Shown: positions 1-8,491, counted from the first letter of the stretch. The stretch: DNA of 64,000 bases from Streptomyces lydicus (GCF_001729485.1 NZ_CP017157.1:1116001-1180000), one strand, 5' to 3'. Notes: generated by a model from the letters alone, not told the origin. Translations and numbers: made by a program.

Positions 1-84
1 GTCGTCAAGATGGGCACCGCGATCCAGGTCGTCATCGGCACCGACGCCGACCCCATCGCCGCCGAGATCGAAGACATGATGTGA
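1..84 (+). CDS. PTS system EIIB domain protein, C-terminal end (partial)
   Basis: The first 28 codons of the window finish an open frame ending at TGA 82-84. The translated tail (GTAIQVVIGTDADPIAAEI and a short acidic end) resembles the C-terminus of glucose/N-acetylglucosamine-type EIIB phosphotransfer domains, which pass phosphate from EIIA to an incoming sugar at the membrane. The catalytic cysteine lies outside the window, so the assignment rests on a short tail and on context: a PTS EIIB gene upstream of RNase PH is a familiar Streptomyces arrangement. A strong hairpin follows it. Confidence 0.6.
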   Translation, partial: VVKMGTAIQVVIGTDADPIAAEIEDMM

Positions 85-135
85 GAACCTGAGCCCCCGA
101 GCCGGCCCCGGCCGCTGCCGCTCAGGCCCCCAGCC

Positions 136-179
136 GAAGGCCCTTCTCCGGACGACCGACCGCCCGGAGAAGGGCCTTC
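136..179 (+). terminator. Terminator after the PTS gene
   Basis: A perfect 16-bp stem (136-151 pairing with 164-179) with a 12-nt loop lies between the PTS gene and rph, just before the rph promoter. It should end the PTS transcript. Confidence 0.8.
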
Positions 180-190
180 ACCGTTGCCGA

Positions 191-203
191 TAGGGTCTAC
201 GCC
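191..203 (+). promoter_or_regulatory. Probable leaderless promoter of rph
   Basis: TAGGGT at 191-196 fits a TANNNT -10 box. Seven bases on is position 203, next to the ATG at 204, and there is no Shine-Dalgarno sequence, so the mRNA probably starts at the initiation codon. The same layout recurs at several genes in this window. Confidence 0.5.
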
Positions 204-935
<732 letters not shown>

Positions 936-953
936 ACACCCCGCACCCGCCAC

Positions 954-1023
954 GGGGCACAAGGGGGAGGTCCGGCGGGGCGGCGGTCGTGCCGGGCGCC
1001 CGCCGAACCTCCCCCTGTGCCCC
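954..1023 (+). terminator. Terminator after rph
   Basis: Long imperfect inverted repeat: the arm starting GGGGCAC at 954 pairs with the arm ending GTGCCCC at 1023. About 24 bp pair with one bulge and one mismatch around a GC-rich loop. It is placed directly after the rph stop. Confidence 0.65.
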
Positions 1024-1091
1024 TTGTGACCCTTTTCTCATGCGGCGTCCGCCTCTGGAAAAGCCGCCCCGGCACGCGGCACCGTGGACCC

Positions 1092-1238
1092 ATGCCCACG
1101 ACAGCCACCGCCGCCCGCGCCCGCACCGGCACCCGCACCGGCGGCCCCAAGGACGACTCCACCCTCCTGGAACACCTCGCCGGCTGGACCCTCGTCGTCG
1201 TGCTCGCCATGCTGCTCACCCAGACCGGCCTCGTCTGA
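1092..1238 (+). CDS. Small single-pass membrane protein (48 aa)
   Basis: A 48-residue product: a polar N-terminus (MPTTATAARARTGTRTGG), a short acidic linker, then one hydrophobic helix (GWTLVVVLAMLLTQTGLV) running to the C-terminus. The frame uses GC-rich third positions like its neighbours. No family is recognised. The C-terminal LLTQTGL stretch also occurs in the first helix of the DUF6412-like protein at 57491-57796, so the two may be distantly related small membrane proteins. It lies alone between the rph terminator and the lipoprotein gene. Function unknown. Confidence 0.55.
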   Translation: MPTTATAARARTGTRTGGPKDDSTLLEHLAGWTLVVVLAMLLTQTGLV

Positions 1239-1343
1239 CAGCCGGCCGAACCCCGCCCACGGCCGCCGCCCCCGGGCAACCAAACACCCCCACCCCGCGT
1301 TTCTTCCTTTGCCCGAGCATGACCCGAAGGAAGGAACCGGCCC

Positions 1344-1751
1344 ATGGCCCCCCGCACGCCCCGCACCCGCCGCACCGCGGCCCCCGCGCTCGCCGCCTTA
1401 GCCGCCGCGACCCTCGCGATACCGGTGCTCTCCGGCTGCGGAGCGGTCCAGAAGGCCGTGGACTGCGCCAAGACCGCCACCTCCGTCGTCAACGCCGCCG
1501 ACAAGCTCCAGCAGGCCGCCGACAACGCCCTCATCGACCCCAAGAAGACCCAGCAGGCCCTCGACAACATCGACAGCAACCTGCGGAAGCTCAGCGACGA
1601 GGCGAGCGACCCCGAACTGTCCAAGGCCGTCGACAAGGCGAACAAGGGCATCAAGGACGCCCGCAAGGCCATCGAGAACAACAAGGCCCCCGACATCCAG
1701 CCGATCGTCGACGGCGCCGGCGAGATGACCAAGATCTGCACCCCCGGCTGA
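1344..1751 (+). CDS. Helical lipoprotein with a TTA codon in its signal peptide
   Basis: A 135-residue exported lipoprotein. The signal peptide has arginines, a hydrophobic core (about residues 13-28) and the lipobox LSGC, so the mature protein begins at Cys31 or so and should be anchored to the outer face of the membrane. The mature part is highly charged and predicted helical (VDKANKGIKDARKAIENN), with no domain I can name. The GGAAGGAA stretch just upstream supports the ATG at 1344. Codon 19 (1398-1400) is TTA, the rare leucine codon read by the bldA tRNA in Streptomyces, so its translation may be developmentally controlled. It lies immediately upstream of rdgB. Confidence 0.8.
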   Translation: MAPRTPRTRRTAAPALAALAAATLAIPVLSGCGAVQKAVDCAKTATSVVNAADKLQQAADNALIDPKKTQQALDNIDSNLRKLSDEASDPELSKAVDKANKGIKDARKAIENNKAPDIQPIVDGAGEMTKICTPG

Positions 1752-1755
1752 CCGG

Positions 1756-1769
1756 GATAATCAGGTCCC
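1756..1769 (+). promoter_or_regulatory. Probable near-leaderless promoter of rdgB
   Basis: GATAAT at 1756-1761 is a good -10 box. The predicted start point near 1768 leaves at most a two-base leader before ATG 1770, and no Shine-Dalgarno sequence is visible. Confidence 0.5.
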
Positions 1770-2405
1770 ATGCAGTCACACACCGGCGGCCGACCCGCGA
1801 GCCCCCGCCGCCTCATCCTCGCCACCCGTAACGCCGGCAAGATCGGCGAACTCCACGCCATCCTGGAAGCGGCCGGCCTCGACGTCGAACTCGTCGGCGC
1901 CGACGCCTACCCCGACGTCCCCGACGTCAAGGAAACCGGCGTCACCTTCGCGGAGAACGCCCTCCTCAAGGCGCACGCACTCGCCCGGGCCACCGGCCAC
2001 CCCGCCGTCGCCGACGACTCCGGCCTCTGCGTCGACGTCCTCGGCGGGGCGCCCGGCATCTTCTCCGCCCGCTGGGCCGGCACCCACGGCGACGACCGGG
2101 CCAACCTCGATCTGCTCCTGGCCCAGCTCTCCGACATCGCCGACGAACACCGCGCCGCCCACTTCGCCTGCGCCGCGGCCCTCGCCCTCCCCGACGGCAC
2201 CGAGCGCGTCGTCGAGGGCACCCTGGAGGGCACCCTCCGCCGCACCCCCACGGGCACCGGCGGTTTCGGCTACGACCCCGTCCTCCAGCCCCTCGGCGAG
2301 ACCCGCACCTGCGCCGAACTGACGCCCGCGGAGAAGAACGCCATCAGCCACCGCGGCAAGGCGTTCCGCGCGTTGGTGCCGGTGGTGCGGGAGTTGATCG
2401 GCTGA
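1770..2405 (+). CDS. rdgB: RdgB/HAM1 non-canonical purine NTP pyrophosphatase
   Basis: A 211-residue member of the Ham1/RdgB family, which hydrolyses dITP, XTP and ITP to monophosphates and so keeps deaminated purines out of nucleic acids. The signatures are in order: the nucleotide-binding loop LATRNAGKIGEL near the N-terminus, the catalytic DDSGLCVDVLGGAPGIFSAR (about residues 70-89), GFGYDPVLQP (about 162-171), and the closing SHRGKAFRAL. Length is normal for the family (about 200). About 15 poorly conserved residues precede the Ham1 core, so an internal start is possible but none has a clear ribosome site. It is a soluble cytoplasmic dimer. A terminator hairpin follows. Confidence 0.96.
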   Translation: MQSHTGGRPASPRRLILATRNAGKIGELHAILEAAGLDVELVGADAYPDVPDVKETGVTFAENALLKAHALARATGHPAVADDSGLCVDVLGGAPGIFSARWAGTHGDDRANLDLLLAQLSDIADEHRAAHFACAAALALPDGTERVVEGTLEGTLRRTPTGTGGFGYDPVLQPLGETRTCAELTPAEKNAISHRGKAFRALVPVVRELIG

Positions 2406-2432
2406 GCCGGTCGGCTGTCCCCAGGCACGGAA

Positions 2433-2464
2433 ACGGCCTCCCTGTCCAAGGACGGGGAGGCCGT
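2433..2464 (+). terminator. Terminator between rdgB and the convergent tRNA
   Basis: Arms 2433-2442 (ACGGCCTCCC) and 2455-2464 pair perfectly over 10 bp. The placement suits rdgB on the plus strand and could also stop the tRNA transcript arriving on the minus strand. Confidence 0.7.
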
Positions 2465-2473
2465 ACGTGCGGG

Positions 2474-2549
2474 TGGGCCCGGTGGGACTCGAACCCACGA
2501 CACACCGGACCTAAACCGGCGCCCTCTAGGCCAGCTGGGGTACGGGCCC
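2474..2549 (-). tRNA. tRNA with anticodon UAG (leucine codon CUA), short variable loop
   Basis: A 76-nt cloverleaf reads on the minus strand. The acceptor stem is 7 bp (GGGCCCG with CGGGCCC) and the discriminator is A. The D arm has GG in its loop. The anticodon stem is 5 bp around TTTAGGT, giving anticodon UAG (complement of 2511-2513). The T arm is 5 bp around TTCGAGT. UAG reads CUA, a leucine codon, and G37 and A73 agree with leucine. The variable region is only 5 nt (2499-2503), whereas bacterial leucine tRNAs are class II with a long variable arm, so charging with leucine is not certain. The D stem has one mismatch. CCA is not fully encoded. Confidence 0.85.
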
Positions 2550-2561
2550 GCGGCGCTTACT

Positions 2562-3428
2562 TTACTGTGCCCGGCCGCGCGGCTGCGGAGGGATGGTCAG
2601 GTGTGCCGATGCCCGGGAGAAGGTCCTGGTCTGACTGTGGCAGGAGGGGCACAGGTAACGCAGGTTCTTCAGGCGGTTGTCCAACCGGTCACCGTTGATG
2701 TGGTCGATCTCCAGGACGAGGCGACGCCCCAGCCAGACGTCCCCGACGCCGCACGCGGCACACCGTCGAGGCACACCCTTCTCGTTGAGGGCACGACGCA
2801 GCAGCGCTGTCCTCTCCCGGTGGGAACCGGGCGCGCGTTGCCGCAGGATGTCATCGGCCGGTCTGCGGGCCGGGGAGGGAACGCCCCGCCCGTGCCCCTG
2901 GCCGGTGAAGTGCGCGGTCGACAGGCCGTGCGCTTCGACGCTGCGCTTCACGGCCCTGCGGGACGTGCCGTTGTCCGTCCGCGCGAGACGCCGCAGGACG
3001 TCGGCGATGCTGCGTGAGGAGGCCACGGCAGGCGCGAGTTCTTCGCGCGGGAGCAGCAGGGAGCCCTGCCTGCGGCGGGTGAAGTGCGAGGTGTCGATGC
3101 CGAATTGGTCGAGTCTCCTGCGGAGGTGACCGTAGGCGCTGTCGTACGGCGGCACCCCGATGTACTCCAGCATCTCCCGGATGCTGTGGGAGTGCGTGGC
3201 AGCTTCTCGCAGCAGTGCCTCCGTGTACGCACGGGGCGGGCGGCGGGGGAGGGGCTCGTCGACGAAATGCGCGGTGCTGATGTCGTAGTGCTTCAGCCGG
3301 TCCCGGAGGTACCGGTGTGCGCCGCTGCCCATGGGGGCGTCCAGCCGGCGCAGCATGTCGACCAGGCTGGTGGAGGCGGCTGCGGTACGGACGAGCAGGA
3401 GGCGGGGCCAGGAGGTGCGCCGGGGCAT
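2562..3428 (-). CDS. HNH endonuclease-like protein with three N-terminal repeats
   Basis: A 288-residue protein ending in an HNH nuclease domain: a CxxC pair (CAAC), the metal site EIDHINGDRLDN, and CPSCHSQT, all within about residues 218-268. HNH domains cut or nick DNA with a single metal ion. The N-terminal 180 residues hold three related helical modules of about 45-60 residues. Each is introduced by a segment such as SHSIREMLEYIG and ends in (L/I)xT(A/S)HF: ISTAHF, IDTSHF, LSTAHF. They look like small helix-turn-helix DNA-binding units, which is inference. Its paralogue lies 10 bp upstream on the same strand, so the two are probably co-transcribed. The biological target is unknown. Confidence 0.8.
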   Translation of the reverse strand: MPRRTSWPRLLLVRTAAASTSLVDMLRRLDAPMGSGAHRYLRDRLKHYDISTAHFVDEPLPRRPPRAYTEALLREAATHSHSIREMLEYIGVPPYDSAYGHLRRRLDQFGIDTSHFTRRRQGSLLLPREELAPAVASSRSIADVLRRLARTDNGTSRRAVKRSVEAHGLSTAHFTGQGHGRGVPSPARRPADDILRQRAPGSHRERTALLRRALNEKGVPRRCAACGVGDVWLGRRLVLEIDHINGDRLDNRLKNLRYLCPSCHSQTRTFSRASAHLTIPPQPRGRAQ

Positions 3429-3438
3429 GGTCGGCGCC

Positions 3439-4062
3439 TCACTTCCGCCGCGGCTTGCGACCGCGGTAAGTGTCGGTCACCGCGTGGCAGTTGGGACACA
3501 GGAGTCGCAGGTTCTCCGGCCGGTTGTCCCACCAGTCGCCGTTGACGTGGTCGACTTCCAGGCGCAGTGGTTTGCCGTTCCACCGCGGTCCCGTCCGGCA
3601 GTTCGCGCAGCGCTCCGGAACTCCCTGCCGCAGTAATTCCTTGCGGAGGCGCGCTCCTCCGATGCGGCCGTTCGCCGGCGAGTCCAGCTGCAAGCGGAGC
3701 CGCGTGGCGGTCTTGGTGCGTCGGCGGGGGCCTGCGGTGAAGTGGGTGGTGTCCAGGCCCAGTTCGGCGATGCGGCGGCCGATGTGGGCCTGGTTGCCGC
3801 CGACGGGGCTGATGCCGAGGTGGCGTACGACCTCGGCGACGCTGTGGGAGCGGGCGACGATCGCGCGGAGGCGGGCCTCGGTGTGGCGTACGCCGGGGCG
3901 AGCGAAGTGCGAGGTGTCGACGCCCGCTTCCGCCAGTCTGGCGCGCAGATATCGCCTGCGTCCCGGTGTCGGCGTCTTGCCGTGCCACCGCAGGACGTCG
4001 TCGTACGACGACGCTGTGCGTGCGGCCGCCGCGAGGCTTTCGCGGGTGTAGGTGACCGGCAT
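3439..4062 (-). CDS. HNH endonuclease-like paralogue with two N-terminal repeats
   Basis: A 207-residue paralogue of the next gene, with the same layout but two repeat modules instead of three (ending VDTSHF and LDTTHF) before the HNH domain (CANC, LEVDHVNGDWWDN, CPNCHAVT at about residues 150-200). The ATG at 4062 is chosen over a codon 16 residues upstream because a purine-rich GAGGGGG lies just before it. The charged tail RGRKPRRK may contact DNA. This gene is first in the two-gene unit. Copy-number change of the repeat between neighbours suggests duplication followed by module gain or loss. Phage-like homing nucleases have similar builds, but no phage gene is nearby. Confidence 0.8.
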   Translation of the reverse strand: MPVTYTRESLAAAARTASSYDDVLRWHGKTPTPGRRRYLRARLAEAGVDTSHFARPGVRHTEARLRAIVARSHSVAEVVRHLGISPVGGNQAHIGRRIAELGLDTTHFTAGPRRRTKTATRLRLQLDSPANGRIGGARLRKELLRQGVPERCANCRTGPRWNGKPLRLEVDHVNGDWWDNRPENLRLLCPNCHAVTDTYRGRKPRRK

Positions 4063-4150
4063 GCTTCCCCCTCGTCCCGCGCGCCGGGCCCACCCCTGCG
4101 CGCTTCTCACCTCTCGAACGAAACAACGATCGAACGCCGGGCCGGTTACG

Positions 4151-4188
4151 CGGCGTGAGGAGGTGGAAGCGGCGTGAGGAGGTGGAAA
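4151..4188. repeat. Two tandem 19-bp copies
   Basis: CGGCGTGAGGAGGTGGAA(G/A) occurs twice head to tail (4151-4169 and 4170-4188), 90 bp upstream of the HNH pair. The role is unknown; it may be slippage DNA. Confidence 0.7.
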
Positions 4189-4192
4189 GGGA

Positions 4193-4224
4193 AGAGGCCC
4201 CGGGGAAGGGGGTCCGGGGCCTCT
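4193..4224 (-). terminator. Terminator of the MHS transporter gene
   Basis: An 11-bp perfect stem (AGAGGCCCCGG at 4193-4203 with 4214-4224) lies 15 bp past the stop codon of the minus-strand transporter gene. Confidence 0.75.
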
Positions 4225-4239
4225 GGTGCGCGGGGTGGG

Positions 4240-5778
4240 TCAGAAGCGGGGTTCCTGGGTCTGGGCGGTGATGAGTTCCACGGCTTCTTCCTTGGTGGCC
4301 ACGGAGGGCGGGGAGCCTTCCAGGGGCTGCTGGGCGGTCTCCTTCATGCAGGCGACGGCGATGACGCCGACGAGGGCGGCGCCCATCGTGTAGTAGGCGG
4401 GGACCATCACGTTCTTGTCGAAGGCGTCCATCAGGGCGGTGATCACCAGGGGGGTGGTGCCGCCGAAGAGGGAGACGGCCAGGTTGTAGCCGATGGAGAG
4501 GGAGCCGTAGCGGACGCTGGTGGGGAAGAGGGCGGGGAGCGCGGCCGACATGGTGCCCAGGAGGCAGACCAGGGAGAGGCCGAGGAGGGCCATACCGGCG
4601 CAGACGGCGACCAGGGAGCCCTGCTTGACCAGGAGGAACGCGGGGATGGCGAAGAGGAAGAAGCCGAGCATGCCGGTCATCAGCAGGGGCTTGCGGCCGT
4701 AGCGGTCGTTGAGTTTGCCGACGGTGCTGATCACGAACATCAGGACGACCATGGTGGCCAGGAGGATCAGCAGGCCGTGGGACTCCTCGTAGTGGAGGGC
4801 GTCCGTGAGGTACGTCGGCATGTACGACAGCAGCATGTAGTCGGTGATGTTGTAGGCGCCGACCAGGGCGATGCAGAGGATGAGGGTGGGCCACTGCTGG
4901 GCGAAGATCTCGCCGAGCTTCTTCTTCGGGGCGTTTTCCGAGAGGTGGGAGAACTCCGCTTCCGCCTCGACGACGGAGCCCGCGGCGTTGTGGGTCCGGG
5001 CGGCCTCGAACTTCTGGAACGCGGGGGTCTCGTCGAGCTTGATCCGCAGGTAGAGGCCGACCAGGCCGAGCGGACCGGCGATCAGGAAGGGCAGGCGCCA
5101 GCCCCAGGTGAGCATGGTCTCGTCGCCGAGCACGGTGTTGAGGAGCAGCACGATGCCGGCGGCGCCGGTGTAGCCGATGAGGGTGCCCATCTCCAGGAAG
5201 CTGCCGAAGTAGCCGCGCTTCTTGTCGGGGGCGTATTCGGCGATGAAGGTGGAGGCGCCGCCGTATTCGCCGCCGGTGGAGAAGCCCTGGATCACGCGGA
5301 AGACGATGAGGAGGACGGGGGCGCCGAAGCCGATGGCGGCGTAGGAGGGGATCAGGCCGATGCAGAAGGTGCCGACCGCCATCATGATCATGGTGAGGGC
5401 GAGGACCTTCTTGCGGCCGATGCGGTCGCCGAGGGGGCCGAAGTAGGCGCCGCCGAGGGGGCGTACGAGGAAGGCCACGGCGAAGGTGGCGAAGGAGGAC
5501 AGCAGGCTGGTGGTGTCGCTGCCGCCGGGGAAGAAGACCTTGCCGATGGTGACCGCGAGATAGCTGTAGATGCCGAAGTCGAACCATTCCATGGCGTTGC
5601 CGAGGGCCGCGGCCTTCACGGCGCGTTTGACGACGCGCTCGTCGGTGACGGTGATGTCGGTGCGGCGCAGTTTGGGGTTCTTGCGCCGGGCGACGGCACG
5701 GAAGAGCACCCGGTGGCGCTTGTGTGCTTCTCGGTCCTGTTCAGGAGCGAGGTCGGCGTCGGAGCTGCCGTTCGGCAC
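4240..5778 (-). CDS. MHS-family MFS transporter (ProP-like)
   Basis: A 512-residue, 12-helix major facilitator of the metabolite:H+ symporter branch, which includes ProP (proline/betaine) and related osmolyte or organic-acid carriers. Family marks are the N-terminal GNAMEWFDFGIYSYLA, the loop GDRIGRKKVL between helices 2 and 3, RVIQGFSTGGEYGGA in helix 4, and the cytoplasmic LNDRYGRKPLL between helices 7 and 8. A long charged central loop (about residues 255-290) separates the halves. The start is the GTG at 5778, preceded by GAGGACG. The frame stays open further upstream but without a ribosome site. It is monocistronic, with its own terminator. The substrate cannot be fixed from sequence. 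Confidence 0.88.
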   Translation of the reverse strand: MPNGSSDADLAPEQDREAHKRHRVLFRAVARRKNPKLRRTDITVTDERVVKRAVKAAALGNAMEWFDFGIYSYLAVTIGKVFFPGGSDTTSLLSSFATFAVAFLVRPLGGAYFGPLGDRIGRKKVLALTMIMMAVGTFCIGLIPSYAAIGFGAPVLLIVFRVIQGFSTGGEYGGASTFIAEYAPDKKRGYFGSFLEMGTLIGYTGAAGIVLLLNTVLGDETMLTWGWRLPFLIAGPLGLVGLYLRIKLDETPAFQKFEAARTHNAAGSVVEAEAEFSHLSENAPKKKLGEIFAQQWPTLILCIALVGAYNITDYMLLSYMPTYLTDALHYEESHGLLILLATMVVLMFVISTVGKLNDRYGRKPLLMTGMLGFFLFAIPAFLLVKQGSLVAVCAGMALLGLSLVCLLGTMSAALPALFPTSVRYGSLSIGYNLAVSLFGGTTPLVITALMDAFDKNVMVPAYYTMGAALVGVIAVACMKETAQQPLEGSPPSVATKEEAVELITAQTQEPRF

Positions 5779-6095
5779 GGGGCGTCCTCTCGATTGGTCG
5801 GCGCGGGCTGCGCATGGGGTTCGACCTGTACGCCTGCGCGGTCGCGCGCGAGTCAAACCAATCTCGCCGAATCTCCCGAGGTACGTCACGTGTGGGTGCG
5901 CCGTACGGGGTGCGGCGGGCGCGGCGCGCCAGGGGTGCGGCAGGGCTTGTTACAGGACTGGTACACAGCCGCGCGGTCCTCGCAGTATTCGGGCAATCAG
6001 CCTGTGTGGCGGGGACGGGAGAGTGGCAGCGCCGGGCGCGGCAGTCGTGTTTGCTGGTGGGGGTACGGGGCCGTGGTCCCCGGGAGGAGATCGTG

Positions 6096-6602
6096 ATGAC
6101 CGACCGCGAAGGGTCCCGCTGGGTCCGGGGCCGTACCGCGCTGGTGGCCTTCGTCGTGGTGACGGCGCTGGCGGCCGGCGGGGTGTGGTTCAGCCAGGCG
6201 TCGGACCGCGCGTCGGCGGTGGACGCGGCGCCGAAGACGGCGGCGGTGCAGGACGTGAAGGAGGACGCCAAGCAGCCGGGGGGGCTGCCGGGGGTGCGGG
6301 ACTGCGGGATCGGTGAGCCGGAGATCAAGCCGCAGGTGATCACGTTGACCTGCGCGGACGCGGGGATGGTGGCGACCGCGATCACGTGGAAGAAGTACGG
6401 GGCGCGGGACGCGCTCGGGGTGGGTGTGGTGCAGGTGGAGAAGACGGCTGCCGGGGTGGGGACGGAGTCCGGGTTTCCGGCGACGTTCCGGCTCTACGGG
6501 CCGAAGCCGGTGGACGGCGGGATGGCGTTCACGGGGCTTGAGGTGACGTACGAGGGGTCGACGCCGCTCGGGGACACGACGGAGATGTACAACCTCGCGT
6601 GA
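6096..6602 (+). CDS. Secreted or membrane-anchored protein paired with a sensor kinase
   Basis: A 168-residue protein with an N-terminal hydrophobic helix (about residues 14-32) after an arginine-containing start, then a globular part that begins at a conserved-looking CGIGEPEIKPQVITLTCAD with two cysteines. Similar small actinobacterial exported proteins are uncharacterised. GGGAGGAGA precedes the ATG at 6096, and an in-frame GTG lies directly before it. Its TGA overlaps the ATG of the sensor kinase gene, so the two are translationally coupled, which suggests a periplasmic-side accessory or signal-receiving partner of the kinase (inference). Confidence 0.75.
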   Translation: MTDREGSRWVRGRTALVAFVVVTALAAGGVWFSQASDRASAVDAAPKTAAVQDVKEDAKQPGGLPGVRDCGIGEPEIKPQVITLTCADAGMVATAITWKKYGARDALGVGVVQVEKTAAGVGTESGFPATFRLYGPKPVDGGMAFTGLEVTYEGSTPLGDTTEMYNLA

Positions 6603-7876
6603 TGGGCATTCGAGGCCGGATCGCCCTGGCCATTTCATGTATGACGGCGCTGGCGGTGGTGGTGCTCGGTTTTGCCGTGCACCACATAGCGGACGCGGAG
6701 CGGGAGCGTTCGGCGCGCGCGTATCAGGACGACCGTCTGAGTTCGGCGCTGCAGATCTACGAGCGGGACGGGACGCTGGCGCTGGGTGCGCAGCTGGATG
6801 ACGCGACGTTGCCGTCGCCGTTGCGGGACGCGGTGTTCAAGAACCGGTCGGGGACGTATGTCAGCGGCGGTGAGGACCCGCGGGTGTGGGCGGCGACGGG
6901 GGTCGGTGACGGGGACGGGAGTGCGCCGGCGCGGTCGTTGTCGGTGTCGGCGGCGTATCCGGACGACGATCCGGCGCAGCTGGCGTTGGACCGTGCGTTG
7001 CTGATCGCCGGGTGCGGGACGGTGGCGCTGATGGCGGTGGTGTCGTGGTTCGTGGCGCAGCGGTTGTCGCGGCGGCTGCGGTTGAGTGCGGCGGCGGCGC
7101 GGCGGATCGCGGCGGGTGCGCCGCCGGACGCGGACGCGTTGGCGAGCCGGGGCCGGGACGAGGTGGCCGAGCTGGGCCGGAGCGTGCATCACATGGCGAC
7201 GTCGTTGGCGGCGCGGGTGGAGGCCGAGCGGGAGTTCACCGCTGATGTGGCGCACGAGCTGCGGACGCCGGTGGCGGGTCTGGTGGCGGCGGCGGAGTTG
7301 TTGCCGCAGCCGCGGGCGGTGGAGATGGTGCGGGACCGGGCGCAGGCGATGCGGCGGCTGGTGGAGGACCTGCTGGAGGTGTCGCGGCTGGACGCGGGGG
7401 TGGAGCGGGCGGATGTGGATGCCTGTGAGCTGCCGTCGCTGGTGCGCGGGATCGTGAAGCGGGCGGCGCGGCAGCGCGGGGTGGACGAGGTGTCGGTGGC
7501 GGTCGAGGGGGAGCCGCGGATCGTGGAGACGGACCGGCGCCGGGTGGAGCGGGTGCTGGTGAATCTGCTGGCGAACGCGGCGAAGCACGGCCGGCCGCCG
7601 ATCGAGGTGGTGGTGGCCGGGTCGCGGATCGTGGTGCGTGATCACGGTCCGGGGTATCCGGCGGAGTTGTGTGCGGAGGGTCCGCGGCGGTTCCGTACGG
7701 CGGCGCCGGAGCGGGGCACGGGGCACGGTCTGGGGCTGACGATCGCGGCGGGCCAGGCGGAGGTCCTGGGGGCGCGGCTGGACTTCGGCGCCGCCGTGGG
7801 GGGCGGCGCCGAGGCCGTGCTGGAGTTGCCGGACCGTGCGGTGGTGGAGCCGGCGGTTACAGCCCCAGGTCCTTGA
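6602..7876 (+). CDS. Orphan HAMP-domain sensor histidine kinase
   Basis: A 424-residue membrane kinase. Two transmembrane helices (about residues 4-26 and 125-147) enclose an extracytoplasmic loop of about 100 residues. A HAMP linker (AQRLSRRLRLS) follows, then the dimerisation/phosphoacceptor box ADVAHELRTP (about 216-225, His as phosphate site) and the ATP-binding domain with N box NLLANAAKHG, DHGPGYP and GTGHGLGLTIA. All the catalytic motifs look intact. No response regulator gene is adjacent, so its partner must lie elsewhere. The upstream secreted protein overlaps its start codon. Its last 20 bp overlap the 3' end of the convergent bcp gene. Confidence 0.92.
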   Translation: MGIRGRIALAISCMTALAVVVLGFAVHHIADAERERSARAYQDDRLSSALQIYERDGTLALGAQLDDATLPSPLRDAVFKNRSGTYVSGGEDPRVWAATGVGDGDGSAPARSLSVSAAYPDDDPAQLALDRALLIAGCGTVALMAVVSWFVAQRLSRRLRLSAAAARRIAAGAPPDADALASRGRDEVAELGRSVHHMATSLAARVEAEREFTADVAHELRTPVAGLVAAAELLPQPRAVEMVRDRAQAMRRLVEDLLEVSRLDAGVERADVDACELPSLVRGIVKRAARQRGVDEVSVAVEGEPRIVETDRRRVERVLVNLLANAAKHGRPPIEVVVAGSRIVVRDHGPGYPAELCAEGPRRFRTAAPERGTGHGLGLTIAAGQAEVLGARLDFGAAVGGGAEAVLELPDRAVVEPAVTAPGP

Positions 7877-8324
7877 TGATCTTGGCGACGTGGCCGGTGG
7901 CCTTGACGTTGTACAGGGCGCGCTCGACCTTGCCGTCCTCGTCGATGACGACGGTGGAGCGGATGACGCCGGTGACGGTCTTGCCGTAGAGCTTCTTCTC
8001 GCCGAAGGCGCCGTAGCTTTCGAGGACCTGCTTGTCGGGGTCGCCGAGGAGGGTGACCTTGAGGTCTTCCTTCTCGCGGAACTTGGCGAGCTTCTCCGGC
8101 TTGTCGGGGGAGATGCCGATGACGTCGTAGCCGTGGCCGGCGAGGAAGTCGAGGTTGTCGGTGAAGTCGCACGCCTGCTTGGTGCAGCCGGGGGTGAGGG
8201 CGGCCGGGTAGAAGTAGACGATGACCTTGCGGCCCTGGTGGTCGGCGAGCGAGACCTGCTTGCCGTCCGCGTCGGGCAGGGTGAAGGCGGGGGCGGTGTC
8301 GCCGGGCTGCAGTCGCTCGCTCAT
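7857..8324 (-). CDS. bcp: Thioredoxin-dependent thiol peroxidase (BCP/PrxQ)
   Basis: A 155-residue peroxiredoxin of the BCP/PrxQ class, which reduces hydrogen peroxide and organic hydroperoxides using thioredoxin. The active-site segment LTPGCTKQACDF carries the peroxidatic Cys47 and a resolving Cys52 five residues on, the classic atypical 2-Cys pattern. FTLPDADGKQVSL near the N-terminus and the TVVIDEDGKV strand are also typical. Length matches the family. The ATG at 8324 follows AAAGGAGAGTC. It is a cytoplasmic monomer and is transcribed convergently with the sensor kinase, sharing a 20-bp 3' overlap. Confidence 0.96.
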   Translation of the reverse strand: MSERLQPGDTAPAFTLPDADGKQVSLADHQGRKVIVYFYPAALTPGCTKQACDFTDNLDFLAGHGYDVIGISPDKPEKLAKFREKEDLKVTLLGDPDKQVLESYGAFGEKKLYGKTVTGVIRSTVVIDEDGKVERALYNVKATGHVAKIIKDLGL

Positions 8325-8491
8325 GACTCTCCTTTGGTCGGTCCGTACGCCTCCGACATTAGCGAGGGGGACCGACAGGCGGGGCCCGCGGGGCGCCGCG
8401 GGTGCGCGAAACGGGGGTGCTGTGGGGCGCGCGGGGGCATGAGCTGACAGACTGTCCATCACGAATGGCGCGAGACGACGGAGGCAGCGCG

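Noticed and set aside
2474..2549. Amber-suppressor tRNA
   Set aside because: The anticodon is UAG, which reads the CUA codon; an amber suppressor needs anticodon CUA.
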